Assembly: GCA_039920305.1 (NCBI GenBank)
Contig: JBDSEA010000255.1
Location: forward strand, 1-9,942
DNA: 9,942 nucleotides
Direction: 5' to 3'
DNA from: DASRAJ01 sp039920305
Lineage (GTDB): Bacteria > Bacteroidota > Bacteroidia > Chitinophagales > UBA10324
Both the position numbers and the translations under genes were made by a program. Below are positions 1-6,357 of this stretch, in pieces. Numbering within the stretch: the stretch's first letter is position 1; each line of letters begins with the position of its first letter. A model generated the notes under the pieces. The model had not been told where the DNA came from and ran no database searches. It saw nothing but the letters and a program-made list of their open reading frames with translations.

Positions 1-362
1 ATTTGATTGTCCTTCGAGTTTTTCACCTTCATGTCCCTGATCGGATCGTCCCATGAGGTTTCCATGGAGAAGTGCTGCTCCTTGTCTACGATCATCTCAA
101 AATAGCGCTTATCCGGATAAACAAACAGGTAGAGTCCGCCATCCAGTTTCTTATTACCGGCAAACACCGCAGTGCCATGGTGATCACTTTTCACCGTGTC
201 AATGATGTATTGCTTATCACCGTAATAGCGGGCGAGGAAGCAGGAGGTATCCCTCATTCCGGGTACCTGGACAATGATCTGGTAACCGGATTTTTGGGCA
301 ACAGAATACGAAAAAGAAAAAAGTGAAAGGATAAATACAGCTAATAAAATATTTCGTTTCAT
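1..362 (-). CDS. Exported thiol:disulfide oxidoreductase, DUF4369/DUF5106 TlpA-like (N-terminal part)
   Basis: The minus strand is open from an ATG at 362-360 to the window edge, giving 120 codons without a stop; the 3' part is missing. The product starts MKRN, followed by a hydrophobic stretch and a signal-peptidase-like site around SVAQ (residues 20-23), so it should be exported to the periplasm. The following residues, GYQIIVQVPGMRDTSCFLARYYGDKQYI and later LYLFVYPDKRYFEMIVDKEQ, match my memory of the N-terminal DUF4369/DUF5106 region of Bacteroidota redoxins, in which a thioredoxin fold with a CxxC site follows. That catalytic domain lies outside the window, so the redox function is inferred from family resemblance. 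There is no Shine-Dalgarno sequence before the start, as is usual in this phylum. It is transcribed away from atpD. Confidence 0.85.
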   Translation of the reverse strand, partial: MKRNILLAVFILSLFSFSYSVAQKSGYQIIVQVPGMRDTSCFLARYYGDKQYIIDTVKSDHHGTAVFAGNKKLDGGLYLFVYPDKRYFEMIVDKEQHFSMETSWDDPIRDMKVKNSKDNQ

Positions 363-384
363 GACCGTGAATGAAATTGGATTG

Positions 385-415
385 TAAAAATAATTGCTTT
401 AATAATGGATTCAAT
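385..415 (-). promoter_or_regulatory. Weak candidate promoter for the minus-strand redoxin gene
   Basis: Read on the minus strand, ATTG (415-412), a 19-base spacer and TATTTTTA (392-385) resemble the Bacteroidota pattern TTTG - about 19-20 bases - TAnnTTTG, with one mismatch in the distal part of each element. The start codon at 362 would lie about 20 bases downstream of the -7 element. Given the high AT content this could be chance. Confidence 0.25.
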
Positions 416-656
416 TTTTTAACAGCTTTTTAGCAGAAGAAGAGAAGGAAATGGAAATGCCGTTAAGAGAATAAATTTTTCACTTATGAAGGTGCCGAAC
501 TCATTTGACTCAACACCAGGTTAACTAATGGTATAATGGAATGTTCCAGCCGAGATTTCTTTGGATCTTGAACAGGAAAAACAATAGTTGAAACTGAATC
601 AGATGTACAAATCCTTCAAAGTAGATTCCAGACACACATTCCTTATTTCAGTTCCA

Positions 657-688
657 TTTCAAAATTCAACCCTTCAAACATATCTTTG
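657..688 (+). promoter_or_regulatory. Candidate housekeeping promoter of atpD (Bacteroidota type)
   Basis: TATCTTTG at 681-688 is an exact match to the Bacteroidota -7 consensus TAnnTTTG. TTTC at 657-660, 20 bases upstream, is a one-mismatch match to the -33 TTTG element. The bases GCGCCCC follow, as is common at start sites in this group. Transcription would start at about 690-696, leaving an AT-rich leader of some 45 bases before the atpD ATG at 738. No Shine-Dalgarno sequence is seen in that leader. Confidence 0.6.
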
Positions 689-737
689 CGCCCCTCAATT
701 TTTAATAATCCCCAAATTTTAAACTTTAAACGATTTA

Positions 738-2249
738 ATGGCAAACACAGGCAAGATCAAACAAATCATTGGACCCGTAATAGATGTAAGCTTTGACGGT
801 GAAGGCTCGCAGCTTCCCGAAATATTAACAGCCCTCGAAGTAACACGCGATGGAGGACAAAAGCTCATACTTGAAGTACAGCAGCACCTCGGTGAGGACA
901 GTGTGCGCACCGTGGCCATGGATTCCACCGAAGGGCTTCGGCGAGGAATGGATGTAGTAGATACAGGTTCTAATATCAAGATGCCGACCGGGGAAAAAAT
1001 TCGCGGCAGGTTGTTCAACGTAGTGGGCCAGGCGATTGATGGCATCGGTGAAATGAGCAATGCTGACGGGTATCCTATTCACAATAAGCCACCACGCTTT
1101 GAGGACCTCAGCACGTCGAAAGAGGTTTTATATACAGGCATCAAGGTCATTGATCTCATCGAGCCCTATTCCAAGGGAGGTAAGATCGGGCTGTTCGGTG
1201 GTGCAGGTGTAGGAAAAACAGTCCTGATCATGGAGCTGATCAACAACATCGCAAAAGTTTATGCAGGCGTGAGCGTATTTGCCGGTGTAGGGGAGCGCAC
1301 CCGTGAGGGAAATGACCTTCTTCGTGAAATGATCGAGAGCAACGTGATCCGTTACGGAGATGCATTCAAGCAATCGATGGAAAGCGGCGGTTGGGATCTG
1401 AGCAAGGTGGATATGAATGAGATGAGCAAATCGCAGGCAACCCTTGTGTTCGGGCAGATGAATGAGCCGCCAGGAGCGCGTGCGCGTGTGGCTCTTTCAG
1501 GATTAACCGTAGCAGAATATTTCCGCGATGGAGATCCGAATGCAGCCAAAGGGAACGATATTCTTTTCTTCATTGATAATATCTTCCGTTTCACTCAGGC
1601 GGGCTCTGAAGTTTCTGCACTGCTCGGCCGGATGCCATCGGCAGTAGGATACCAGCCGACACTCGCAACGGAAATGGGATATATGCAGGAACGCATCACC
1701 TCTACCAAGCGCGGCTCTATTACATCCGTACAGGCGGTGTATGTTCCGGCAGATGATCTGACTGATCCTGCACCGGCAACCACATTCGCGCATCTTGATG
1801 CCACCACGGTGTTGAACAGAAAAATTTCCGAGCTTGGAATTTATCCTGCTGTTGACCCGCTCGATTCTACTTCCCGAATTTTATCTGCTGATATTGTAGG
1901 CGATGCGCACTATAACTGTGCGAACCGCGTGAAGCTCACTTTACAGCGCTACAAGGAGCTGCAGGATATTATCGCCATCCTGGGTATGGATGAATTGAGT
2001 GAGGAAGATAAGCTCACCGTATCCCGAGCCCGCCGTGTTCAGCGCTTTTTGTCACAGCCCTTTCACGTGGCAGAGGCATTTACCGGCTTAAAGGGAGTCC
2101 TTGTTCCGATTGAAGAAACGATCCGCGGATTCAACATGATCATGGATGGCGAGGTAGATGAATTTCCGGAATCAGCGTTTAACCTGGTGGGAACCATTGA
2201 CGATGCCATTGATAAGGGTAAGAAGCTGATGGAAGCGGCGGGGAATTAG
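738..2249 (+). CDS. atpD: F1 ATP synthase subunit beta
   Basis: This is the catalytic subunit of F1, present in three copies per complex, which makes ATP at the cytoplasmic face from ADP and phosphate as the rotor turns. The 503-residue product shows the whole family signature: the P-loop GGAGVGKT (154-161), the catalytic glutamate E186 in GERTRE, the Walker B strand ILFFID (275-280), and the DELSEED lever (418-424). It is longer than the E. coli protein (about 460 residues) mainly because 32 residues (205-236) sit between SNVI and VFGQ where E. coli has 5, and because of a few extra residues near GDPNAAKG (265-272). The start at 738 fits the conserved N-terminus (KIKQIIGPVIDV) and follows the candidate promoter. 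In most bacteria atpC follows immediately; here about 600 bp intervene. Confidence 0.99.
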   Translation: MANTGKIKQIIGPVIDVSFDGEGSQLPEILTALEVTRDGGQKLILEVQQHLGEDSVRTVAMDSTEGLRRGMDVVDTGSNIKMPTGEKIRGRLFNVVGQAIDGIGEMSNADGYPIHNKPPRFEDLSTSKEVLYTGIKVIDLIEPYSKGGKIGLFGGAGVGKTVLIMELINNIAKVYAGVSVFAGVGERTREGNDLLREMIESNVIRYGDAFKQSMESGGWDLSKVDMNEMSKSQATLVFGQMNEPPGARARVALSGLTVAEYFRDGDPNAAKGNDILFFIDNIFRFTQAGSEVSALLGRMPSAVGYQPTLATEMGYMQERITSTKRGSITSVQAVYVPADDLTDPAPATTFAHLDATTVLNRKISELGIYPAVDPLDSTSRILSADIVGDAHYNCANRVKLTLQRYKELQDIIAILGMDELSEEDKLTVSRARRVQRFLSQPFHVAEAFTGLKGVLVPIEETIRGFNMIMDGEVDEFPESAFNLVGTIDDAIDKGKKLMEAAGN

Positions 2250-2292
2250 TAGGGAGTGGATAGTACAGAGTAAAGAGTCCAGAGTCTATAGT
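2244..2292 (+). repeat. Left heptad-repeat array, units ending in AGT
   Basis: Seven consecutive 7-base units, all in phase, end in AGT: AATTAGT, AGGGAGT, GGATAGT, ACAGAGT, AAAGAGT, CCAGAGT and CTATAGT. The first unit contains the atpD stop codon (TAG at 2247-2249). Read on the other strand the core unit is ACTCTGT, the same unit found in direct orientation in the right array, so the two arrays are inverted relative to each other. The seven-base period is not a multiple of three and this is not coding sequence. Confidence 0.85.
2262..2278 (+). repeat. Left copy of a perfect 17-bp inverted repeat
   Basis: AGTACAGAGTAAAGAGT is the exact reverse complement of 2779-2795. Base pairing stops on both sides (2261/2796 and 2279/2778 do not pair). 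The pair encloses the four-helix-bundle gene, with about 500 bases between the copies. Confidence 0.9.
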
Positions 2293-2299
2293 AGAGACT

Positions 2300-2360
2300 T
2301 GCCCGACTGCATTTGCAGGCGGCTGCAGAGTAGGATAGACTGAATCTAAATATTCAAATA
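2300..2360 (+). other. Spacer between the left heptads and the four-helix-bundle gene, with a small GC-rich hairpin
   Basis: After the heptads the base composition changes abruptly to a short GC-rich patch. TGCAG (2314-2318) and CTGCA (2323-2327) can form a 5-bp stem with a GCGG loop. No T-run follows, so it is not a convincing terminator. The rest up to the ATG at 2361 is AT-rich and has no clear ribosome binding site. Confidence 0.4.
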
Positions 2361-2735
2361 ATGGAGGTAAAAACAAACAGCTATCAGGATTTAATTTTAT
2401 GGCAGAAATCCATGGACTTTTCTGTTAAAGTTTATCAGATCACCGAAAAATTTCCTGCCGACGAAAAGTTTGGTTTGATTTCACAAATTAACCGCGCTGT
2501 CGTATCCATTCCCTCAAATATTGCAGAAGGCGCCGGCAGAGATTCAAAGAAAGAGTTCTCTCAATTTCTTTCTATTGCATTAGGTTCTTCCTATGAGGCC
2601 CAAACTCAACTAATTCTCGCCCATCGCATTGGATTTATTTCTGCAGCTGAATTAAAATTACTTTCAGAACATTCTCTTGAGATTCAAAAAATGATTTTCG
2701 GACTTAAAAAATCCATCGCTTCCAGACTAAACTAA
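2361..2735 (+). CDS. Four-helix-bundle protein, 23S rRNA intervening-sequence protein family
   Basis: The 124-residue product matches the four-helix-bundle family first found encoded in intervening sequences of 23S rRNA genes (the S23/IVP family, TIGR02436 as I recall). Diagnostic parts are DLILWQKSMDF near the N-terminus (11-21), the central INRAVVSIPSNIAEGAGR stretch (about 43-60), and EFSQFLSIALGSSYEAQTQL (about 65-84). The family has no established enzymatic activity; one relative is the Avd accessory protein of diversity-generating retroelements. There is no rRNA and no reverse transcriptase here. The gene lies between atpD and atpC, is AT-rich compared with atpD, and is bracketed by inverted heptad arrays, so it looks inserted. 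It can be co-transcribed with atpDC. The identification is firm; the role is unknown. Confidence 0.92.
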   Translation: MEVKTNSYQDLILWQKSMDFSVKVYQITEKFPADEKFGLISQINRAVVSIPSNIAEGAGRDSKKEFSQFLSIALGSSYEAQTQLILAHRIGFISAAELKLLSEHSLEIQKMIFGLKKSIASRLN

Positions 2736-2770
2736 TTATGTTGATTCCCTCATATCTAATTTAACTTTTG

Positions 2771-2849
2771 ACTCTAATACTCTTTACTCTGTACTTCGTT
2801 CCAATCGTACTCCGACTCTGTACTCCCAACTCTGTACTCTATACTCACT
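2771..2849 (+). repeat. Right heptad-repeat array, units beginning with ACT
   Basis: Degenerate 7-base units with consensus ACTCTGT fill this stretch: ACTCTTT, ACTCTGT and ACTTCGT are in phase at 2779-2799, and ACTCTGT, ACTCCCA, ACTCTGT, ACTCTAT and ACTCACT are in phase at 2815-2849. An 8-base unit starts the array at 2771, and an imperfect region with a shifted 6-base unit (2800-2814) separates the two blocks. The array ends three bases before the atpC ATG, so it makes up the whole leader of atpC. Confidence 0.85.
2779..2795 (+). repeat. Right copy of a perfect 17-bp inverted repeat
   Basis: ACTCTTTACTCTGTACT is the exact reverse complement of 2262-2278. In a read-through atpD-atpC transcript the two copies could pair and loop out the four-helix-bundle gene. 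Confidence 0.9.
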
Positions 2850-2852
2850 AAC

Positions 2853-3104
2853 ATGCAATTAGACATATTAACTCCCGAAAAAAAGATATTCAGCGGTGAA
2901 GCATCCTCTGTGTCATTGCCCGGCACTGAAGGGCATTTCCAGGTGCTGAACAATCATGCGCCATTGATTTCTTCCCTCAAAGCGGGTGTGATCAAATACA
3001 AAACTTCAGCCGGTGAAACTTCTTTTAATGCCAAAGAAGGATTTGTTGAAGTATTGAAGAATAAGGTCACCGTGCTGGTGGAAGGTGTGGAAACGGGTGC
3101 CTAA
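2853..3104 (+). CDS. atpC: F1 ATP synthase subunit epsilon, short form
   Basis: Epsilon forms part of the central stalk, linking gamma to the c-ring, and in many bacteria its C-terminal helices inhibit ATP hydrolysis. The 83-residue product has the N-terminal beta-sandwich signature: LDILTPEKKIF (3-13), the GTEGHFQVLNNHAPLIS stretch (24-40) and GFVEVLKNKVTVLVE (63-77). It ends right after the sandwich; the two C-terminal helices of the approximately 135-residue E. coli protein are absent. Short epsilons of about this size are usual in Bacteroidota to my knowledge, so this is not a truncation. The start at 2853 fits the family N-terminus; no Shine-Dalgarno sequence precedes it, only the heptad repeats. 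Confidence 0.95.
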   Translation: MQLDILTPEKKIFSGEASSVSLPGTEGHFQVLNNHAPLISSLKAGVIKYKTSAGETSFNAKEGFVEVLKNKVTVLVEGVETGA

Positions 3105-3173
3105 AGCAGTTTTCGGAGATGCCTGATACTTTAAACTTCCTACTCATGGCTAACTCCTACCTTCATCGCGATC

Positions 3174-4766
3174 ATGAGGGTTCTGCCCTTCGCTTTTTTC
3201 ACCCTTACTCTTGCACTCGGAATTTTCTTATCCGGTGATTACGGCATCTCCTGGGACGAACCGATCCAGAATGCTCTGGGTAACGCCAGCTGGAATTATG
3301 TACTCCACGGAAGTACGGATCTTTTCCAGCTTCAAAATCAATACCACGGCGGATTTGTGGAAATGCTGGAAAATGTTCCGTGGCGGTTGTTTCACTGGAC
3401 TGAGCCCGCAACTATTTTTCTTTCGCGCCACCTTGCCAACTACCTGATATTCTGGCTTGGAACTATTTTTCTTTTTTTAATCGGAAGAGAATTGCGATTT
3501 GACCGTCAGGATTTGCATAAAGCGGAAATTGCAAACCACAGGATACAAAGCGATTTGAGCAAGTCGCTTACCGCCCTGCTTCCCGTGATACTGCTCTATC
3601 TCACTCCCAGAATTTTTGCGCAATCGTTTTACAATTCAAAAGACATTCCGCTGCTTTCATACTTCATCATCGGTAACTATTTTCTTCTCCGGTTTTTGAA
3701 GAAGCCTTCAATAACCCTTGCCCTTGTTTTCGCCATGGTTTCAGGAATGGCATTCAGCATCCGGGTTCTGGGAATTCTTATTCCGGTCTTCGCTGTCACA
3801 TTCTTTATCATTAATATTTTGAATGAAAATATTCCAAAGCGTTCATTAAAATATCTTGCGGGTTATTTGCTGCTCACCACTGGTTGCTGCATTTTATTTT
3901 CGCCTGTACTCTGGCATGACCCCGTTGGCGGATTGCAAAAATCCTTTTTGATCTTCAGCCATTATCCTTACAATGATGCACAATTCTTTATGGGTAATCT
4001 GCATAAGCCACAGCAACTTCCATGGTATTACATTCCGGTATGGATGGGCATCACCCTACCGGTTATGTGGCAGCTATTTTTCTTTATCGGATTAATATCG
4101 GTGGCGATCATCATCATCCGGAGTGCAAAAGATTTGTTCAGGTCATCATGGCCATGGCTTCTGATTGCTTCCTGGTGTATCCTTCCGGGGCTGATTGTGC
4201 TGATTCTTGATTCGGCTGTGTATGATGAATGGCGGCATTTGTTCTTCATTTATCCTGCCTGCTTATTAATTGCAATGCGGGGAATTTCTGTTGTGATCAG
4301 TCCATCCCTCGTCCAATCAATACTTAAAAAAAGTGATCCTGAAAAAACCATTCTCTCATTACGGATTACAATCGCTGCCATCATTACCCAGGCAGTTTTT
4401 CTTCTCCAGTTCATGATTGCAAATCATCCTTATGAACATGTTTACTTCAATTTGATTGCAGGAAACAATCCGGAGAAAAAATTTGACCTGGATTACTGGG
4501 GGCTGTCATACCGGCAGGGCTTACAATACCTGGTGAAGCATGCAAACGAAGATACCATTAAAGCTTGCTGGGCAAACGCCCCGGGCAACTACAATCTTGC
4601 ATGGCTCAATAAAGCTGATCGCCAGCGCATCAGGGAAATGCCGTATGATTCAAGTGAATACTTCATTACAAATTTTCGCTTTCATCCTGACCAGTACAAG
4701 GATTCGGCATGGCATACCATCAAAGTAAATGATTTTACGATTCTTGCCATTGAGAAGCTTCATTGA
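3174..4766 (+). CDS. Multi-spanning GT-C-like glycosyltransferase (family 39-like), paralogue 1
   Basis: The 530-residue product is an integral membrane protein with roughly ten hydrophobic segments, beginning with one at residues 3-20. Directly after it comes DYGISWDEP (22-30), with an Asp-Glu pair (D28, E29) in the first outside loop, the place where GT-C transferases (PMT, ArnT, family 39/83) keep their catalytic acidic residues. Other blocks shared with the next gene are TPRIFAQSFYNSKD, PWYYIPVWMG, HLFFIYP and DYWGLSYR, followed by a soluble-looking C-terminal part. Such proteins use polyprenyl-phosphate sugars as donors at the outer face of the cytoplasmic membrane; the substrate here is unknown. 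It starts 69 bases after atpC with no clear terminator between, so read-through from the atp genes is possible. The family assignment rests on motifs and topology only. Confidence 0.72.
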   Translation: MRVLPFAFFTLTLALGIFLSGDYGISWDEPIQNALGNASWNYVLHGSTDLFQLQNQYHGGFVEMLENVPWRLFHWTEPATIFLSRHLANYLIFWLGTIFLFLIGRELRFDRQDLHKAEIANHRIQSDLSKSLTALLPVILLYLTPRIFAQSFYNSKDIPLLSYFIIGNYFLLRFLKKPSITLALVFAMVSGMAFSIRVLGILIPVFAVTFFIINILNENIPKRSLKYLAGYLLLTTGCCILFSPVLWHDPVGGLQKSFLIFSHYPYNDAQFFMGNLHKPQQLPWYYIPVWMGITLPVMWQLFFFIGLISVAIIIIRSAKDLFRSSWPWLLIASWCILPGLIVLILDSAVYDEWRHLFFIYPACLLIAMRGISVVISPSLVQSILKKSDPEKTILSLRITIAAIITQAVFLLQFMIANHPYEHVYFNLIAGNNPEKKFDLDYWGLSYRQGLQYLVKHANEDTIKACWANAPGNYNLAWLNKADRQRIREMPYDSSEYFITNFRFHPDQYKDSAWHTIKVNDFTILAIEKLH

Positions 4767-4788
4767 GTAAAAAAGAGTTTAATTGACA

Positions 4789-6357
4789 ATGCTTTATCAG
4801 TTTCGTCAAGTTCACCGGTGGCTTCCGGTCTTATTCTTCACCGCTTTTCTTATCACGGGAATTATCATTCACCGGGATTACGGGATTTCATGGGATGAGC
4901 CATTGCAGCGCTCGCTGGGGCTGGCAACATGGGATTATGTTTCGGGAACAAATAATGATCTGACCGGAAATGACAACCGTTATCTCAATCCCGTTATCGG
5001 GTTGCTTGAAGTGCTTCCCGAAAAAATCCTGCAAATAAAAAGCGAGCGTGCCATTTACCTGTCGCGCCATCTTTTCAATTTTCTCTTCTGCTGGGTGGGG
5101 ATGATCTTCTTTTTTCTGCTGGCAATGCTGCTATTCAAAGACTATCGCTTTGCGCTGCTTTCCTGCATGTTATTCCTATTAACTCCGAGGCTGTTTGCCC
5201 ATTGCTTTTACAACTCGAAAGATCTTCCCTTTCTTTTCCTGTTTGTCGCAAATATTTTCCTGCTCATTTCATGGTTTCAGAAACCCTCATGGAAAACAAT
5301 CTTATTCATGGTTATTTGTTCGGGAATGCTTACGGGCGCCCGCATGGCCGGTTTACTTTTCCCCTTGATCTTTCTTCTGGCAATTGCCTCAGGTTTTTTT
5401 ATCAGGGGATTGAAGAAAAATGAAATGAAGATGATCATTGGCTATGCCATGCTTTATCCAATATCAGTTTATTTTTTCTTTCCAACCTTCTGGAGTGAGC
5501 CTTACATCCAGTTTATAAAAGCGTTTGAGATAACCAGCCGTCATCCCTATGAGGTTACTACTTTTTTTATGGGTGAGGTAATTCATTCCCTGGATTCACC
5601 CTGGTATTACATTCCGGTATGGATGGGTACCACCATACCTCTTGGCTGGTGGCTCTTTTTTGCCATTGGCATCATATCTATTGTGATGGGTGCATTCAAA
5701 AAACCCGTTTCAATTGTTGCTGATCACTGGCTCATCATCATGATTTGGCTGTTGTTACCGCTCATCACCATCATCTCTTTTCATTCCAGCGTGTACGATG
5801 ATGGCAGGCATTTATTTTTTATATATCCTGCCTTCCTGCTAATAGCTGTATATGGAATTCGCACACTGGTGATAAAGAAACTGACAGAAAGCAAACTCTC
5901 AAAAATTGTTTCACGCCCGGCAGCGGTGATTTTTTTTGGAGTGACTGCTGCCTATGTGATTTCCTTCATGATCCGCTTCCACCCTTACCAGTATGCCTAC
6001 TTCAATGCTATAGGCAGGAGGTATGCTACTGAATATTTTGAGAAGGATTACTGGGGATTATCCTACCGCAATGCTCTTGAGTTCCTGGTGAAATATGATC
6101 AGGGCAGTCAAATCAATGTGCAATGGAAAGTGGACCCCGGCGAATGGAACCTGGCGTGGCTCAATGACTATGACAGGAATAGAATTTACCGCGTAAAAAG
6201 CTACCAGGATTGTAATTATTACATTACCAACTACCGCACAAGCAAGCCACAGGATGCCTCCGGGGAAAAGGTTTTCGAAGCAAGGGTTCAGGGCATCACC
6301 ATTGTTGCTGTTTACAAAATGAATCCTCCGAATACATTGACAGGTTCTCCGCCTTAA
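4789..6357 (+). CDS. Multi-spanning GT-C-like glycosyltransferase (family 39-like), paralogue 2
   Basis: The 522-residue product is collinear with the preceding one. It has DYGISWDEP at residues 30-38 (D36, E37) after the first hydrophobic segment, RHLFNFLF, TPRLFAHCFYNSKD, PWYYIPVWMG, HLFFIYP, HPYQYAYFNAIG, DYWGLSYR and a C-terminal soluble part with PGEWNLAWLND and YYITNYR. The same topology of about ten membrane segments is visible. It begins 22 bases after the stop of paralogue 1, so the two are probably co-transcribed. I chose the ATG at 4789 over the in-frame TTG two codons upstream (4783). Tandem duplication with divergence is the likely origin; the two may act on different sugars or form a heteromer. 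Specific substrate unknown. Confidence 0.72.
   Translation: MLYQFRQVHRWLPVLFFTAFLITGIIIHRDYGISWDEPLQRSLGLATWDYVSGTNNDLTGNDNRYLNPVIGLLEVLPEKILQIKSERAIYLSRHLFNFLFCWVGMIFFFLLAMLLFKDYRFALLSCMLFLLTPRLFAHCFYNSKDLPFLFLFVANIFLLISWFQKPSWKTILFMVICSGMLTGARMAGLLFPLIFLLAIASGFFIRGLKKNEMKMIIGYAMLYPISVYFFFPTFWSEPYIQFIKAFEITSRHPYEVTTFFMGEVIHSLDSPWYYIPVWMGTTIPLGWWLFFAIGIISIVMGAFKKPVSIVADHWLIIMIWLLLPLITIISFHSSVYDDGRHLFFIYPAFLLIAVYGIRTLVIKKLTESKLSKIVSRPAAVIFFGVTAAYVISFMIRFHPYQYAYFNAIGRRYATEYFEKDYWGLSYRNALEFLVKYDQGSQINVQWKVDPGEWNLAWLNDYDRNRIYRVKSYQDCNYYITNYRTSKPQDASGEKVFEARVQGITIVAVYKMNPPNTLTGSPP

Larger units (their letters stand above)
363..737. other. Divergent intergenic region between the redoxin gene and atpD
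   Basis: These 375 bases are AT-rich and hold no convincing gene on either strand; the longest plus-strand start-to-stop stretch I noted is 12 residues (486-524). The right end carries a good promoter candidate for atpD, and the left end a weak one for the minus-strand redoxin gene. The middle (about 430-650) shows no repeat, terminator or RNA structure that I can support. Confidence 0.7.
2251..2849 (+). mobile_element. Putative insertion cassette: heptads - four-helix-bundle gene - inverted heptads
   Basis: The stretch between atpD and atpC has a symmetric layout: AGAGT-type heptads, a spacer, a four-helix-bundle gene, an AT-rich tail (2736-2770), then ACTCT-type heptads. The arrays are inverted to each other and share a perfect 17-bp inverted repeat. 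There is no transposase, reverse transcriptase or recombinase inside, so any movement would need functions supplied from elsewhere. Calling it a mobile element is an inference from symmetry, from its position in a normally tight gene pair, and from the known association of this protein family with insertions in rRNA genes. The exact ends cannot be set from one sequence, and no target-site duplication is evident. Confidence 0.5.

Noticed and set aside
72..326. An 84-residue plus-strand reading frame
   Set aside because: It is antisense to the redoxin gene, whose translation has a clear signal peptide and family motifs.
486..524. A 12-residue reading frame (ATG to TAA) upstream of atpD
   Set aside because: Too short, with no ribosome binding site and no sign of a regulated leader such as repeated codons or an attenuator stem.
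505..537. TTGACT and TATAAT, an E. coli-like promoter
   Set aside because: The spacer is 21 bases, too long for sigma-70, and the organism appears to use the TAnnTTTG type; a better candidate lies nearer to atpD.
2361..2735. Intervening sequence of a 23S rRNA gene
   Set aside because: No rRNA sequence flanks the gene; it lies between two protein-coding genes.
2244..2849. CRISPR array or diversity-generating retroelement
   Set aside because: The repeats are only 7 bp and have no spacers, and there is no cas gene. The four-helix-bundle protein resembles Avd in family only; there is no reverse transcriptase and no template/variable repeat pair.
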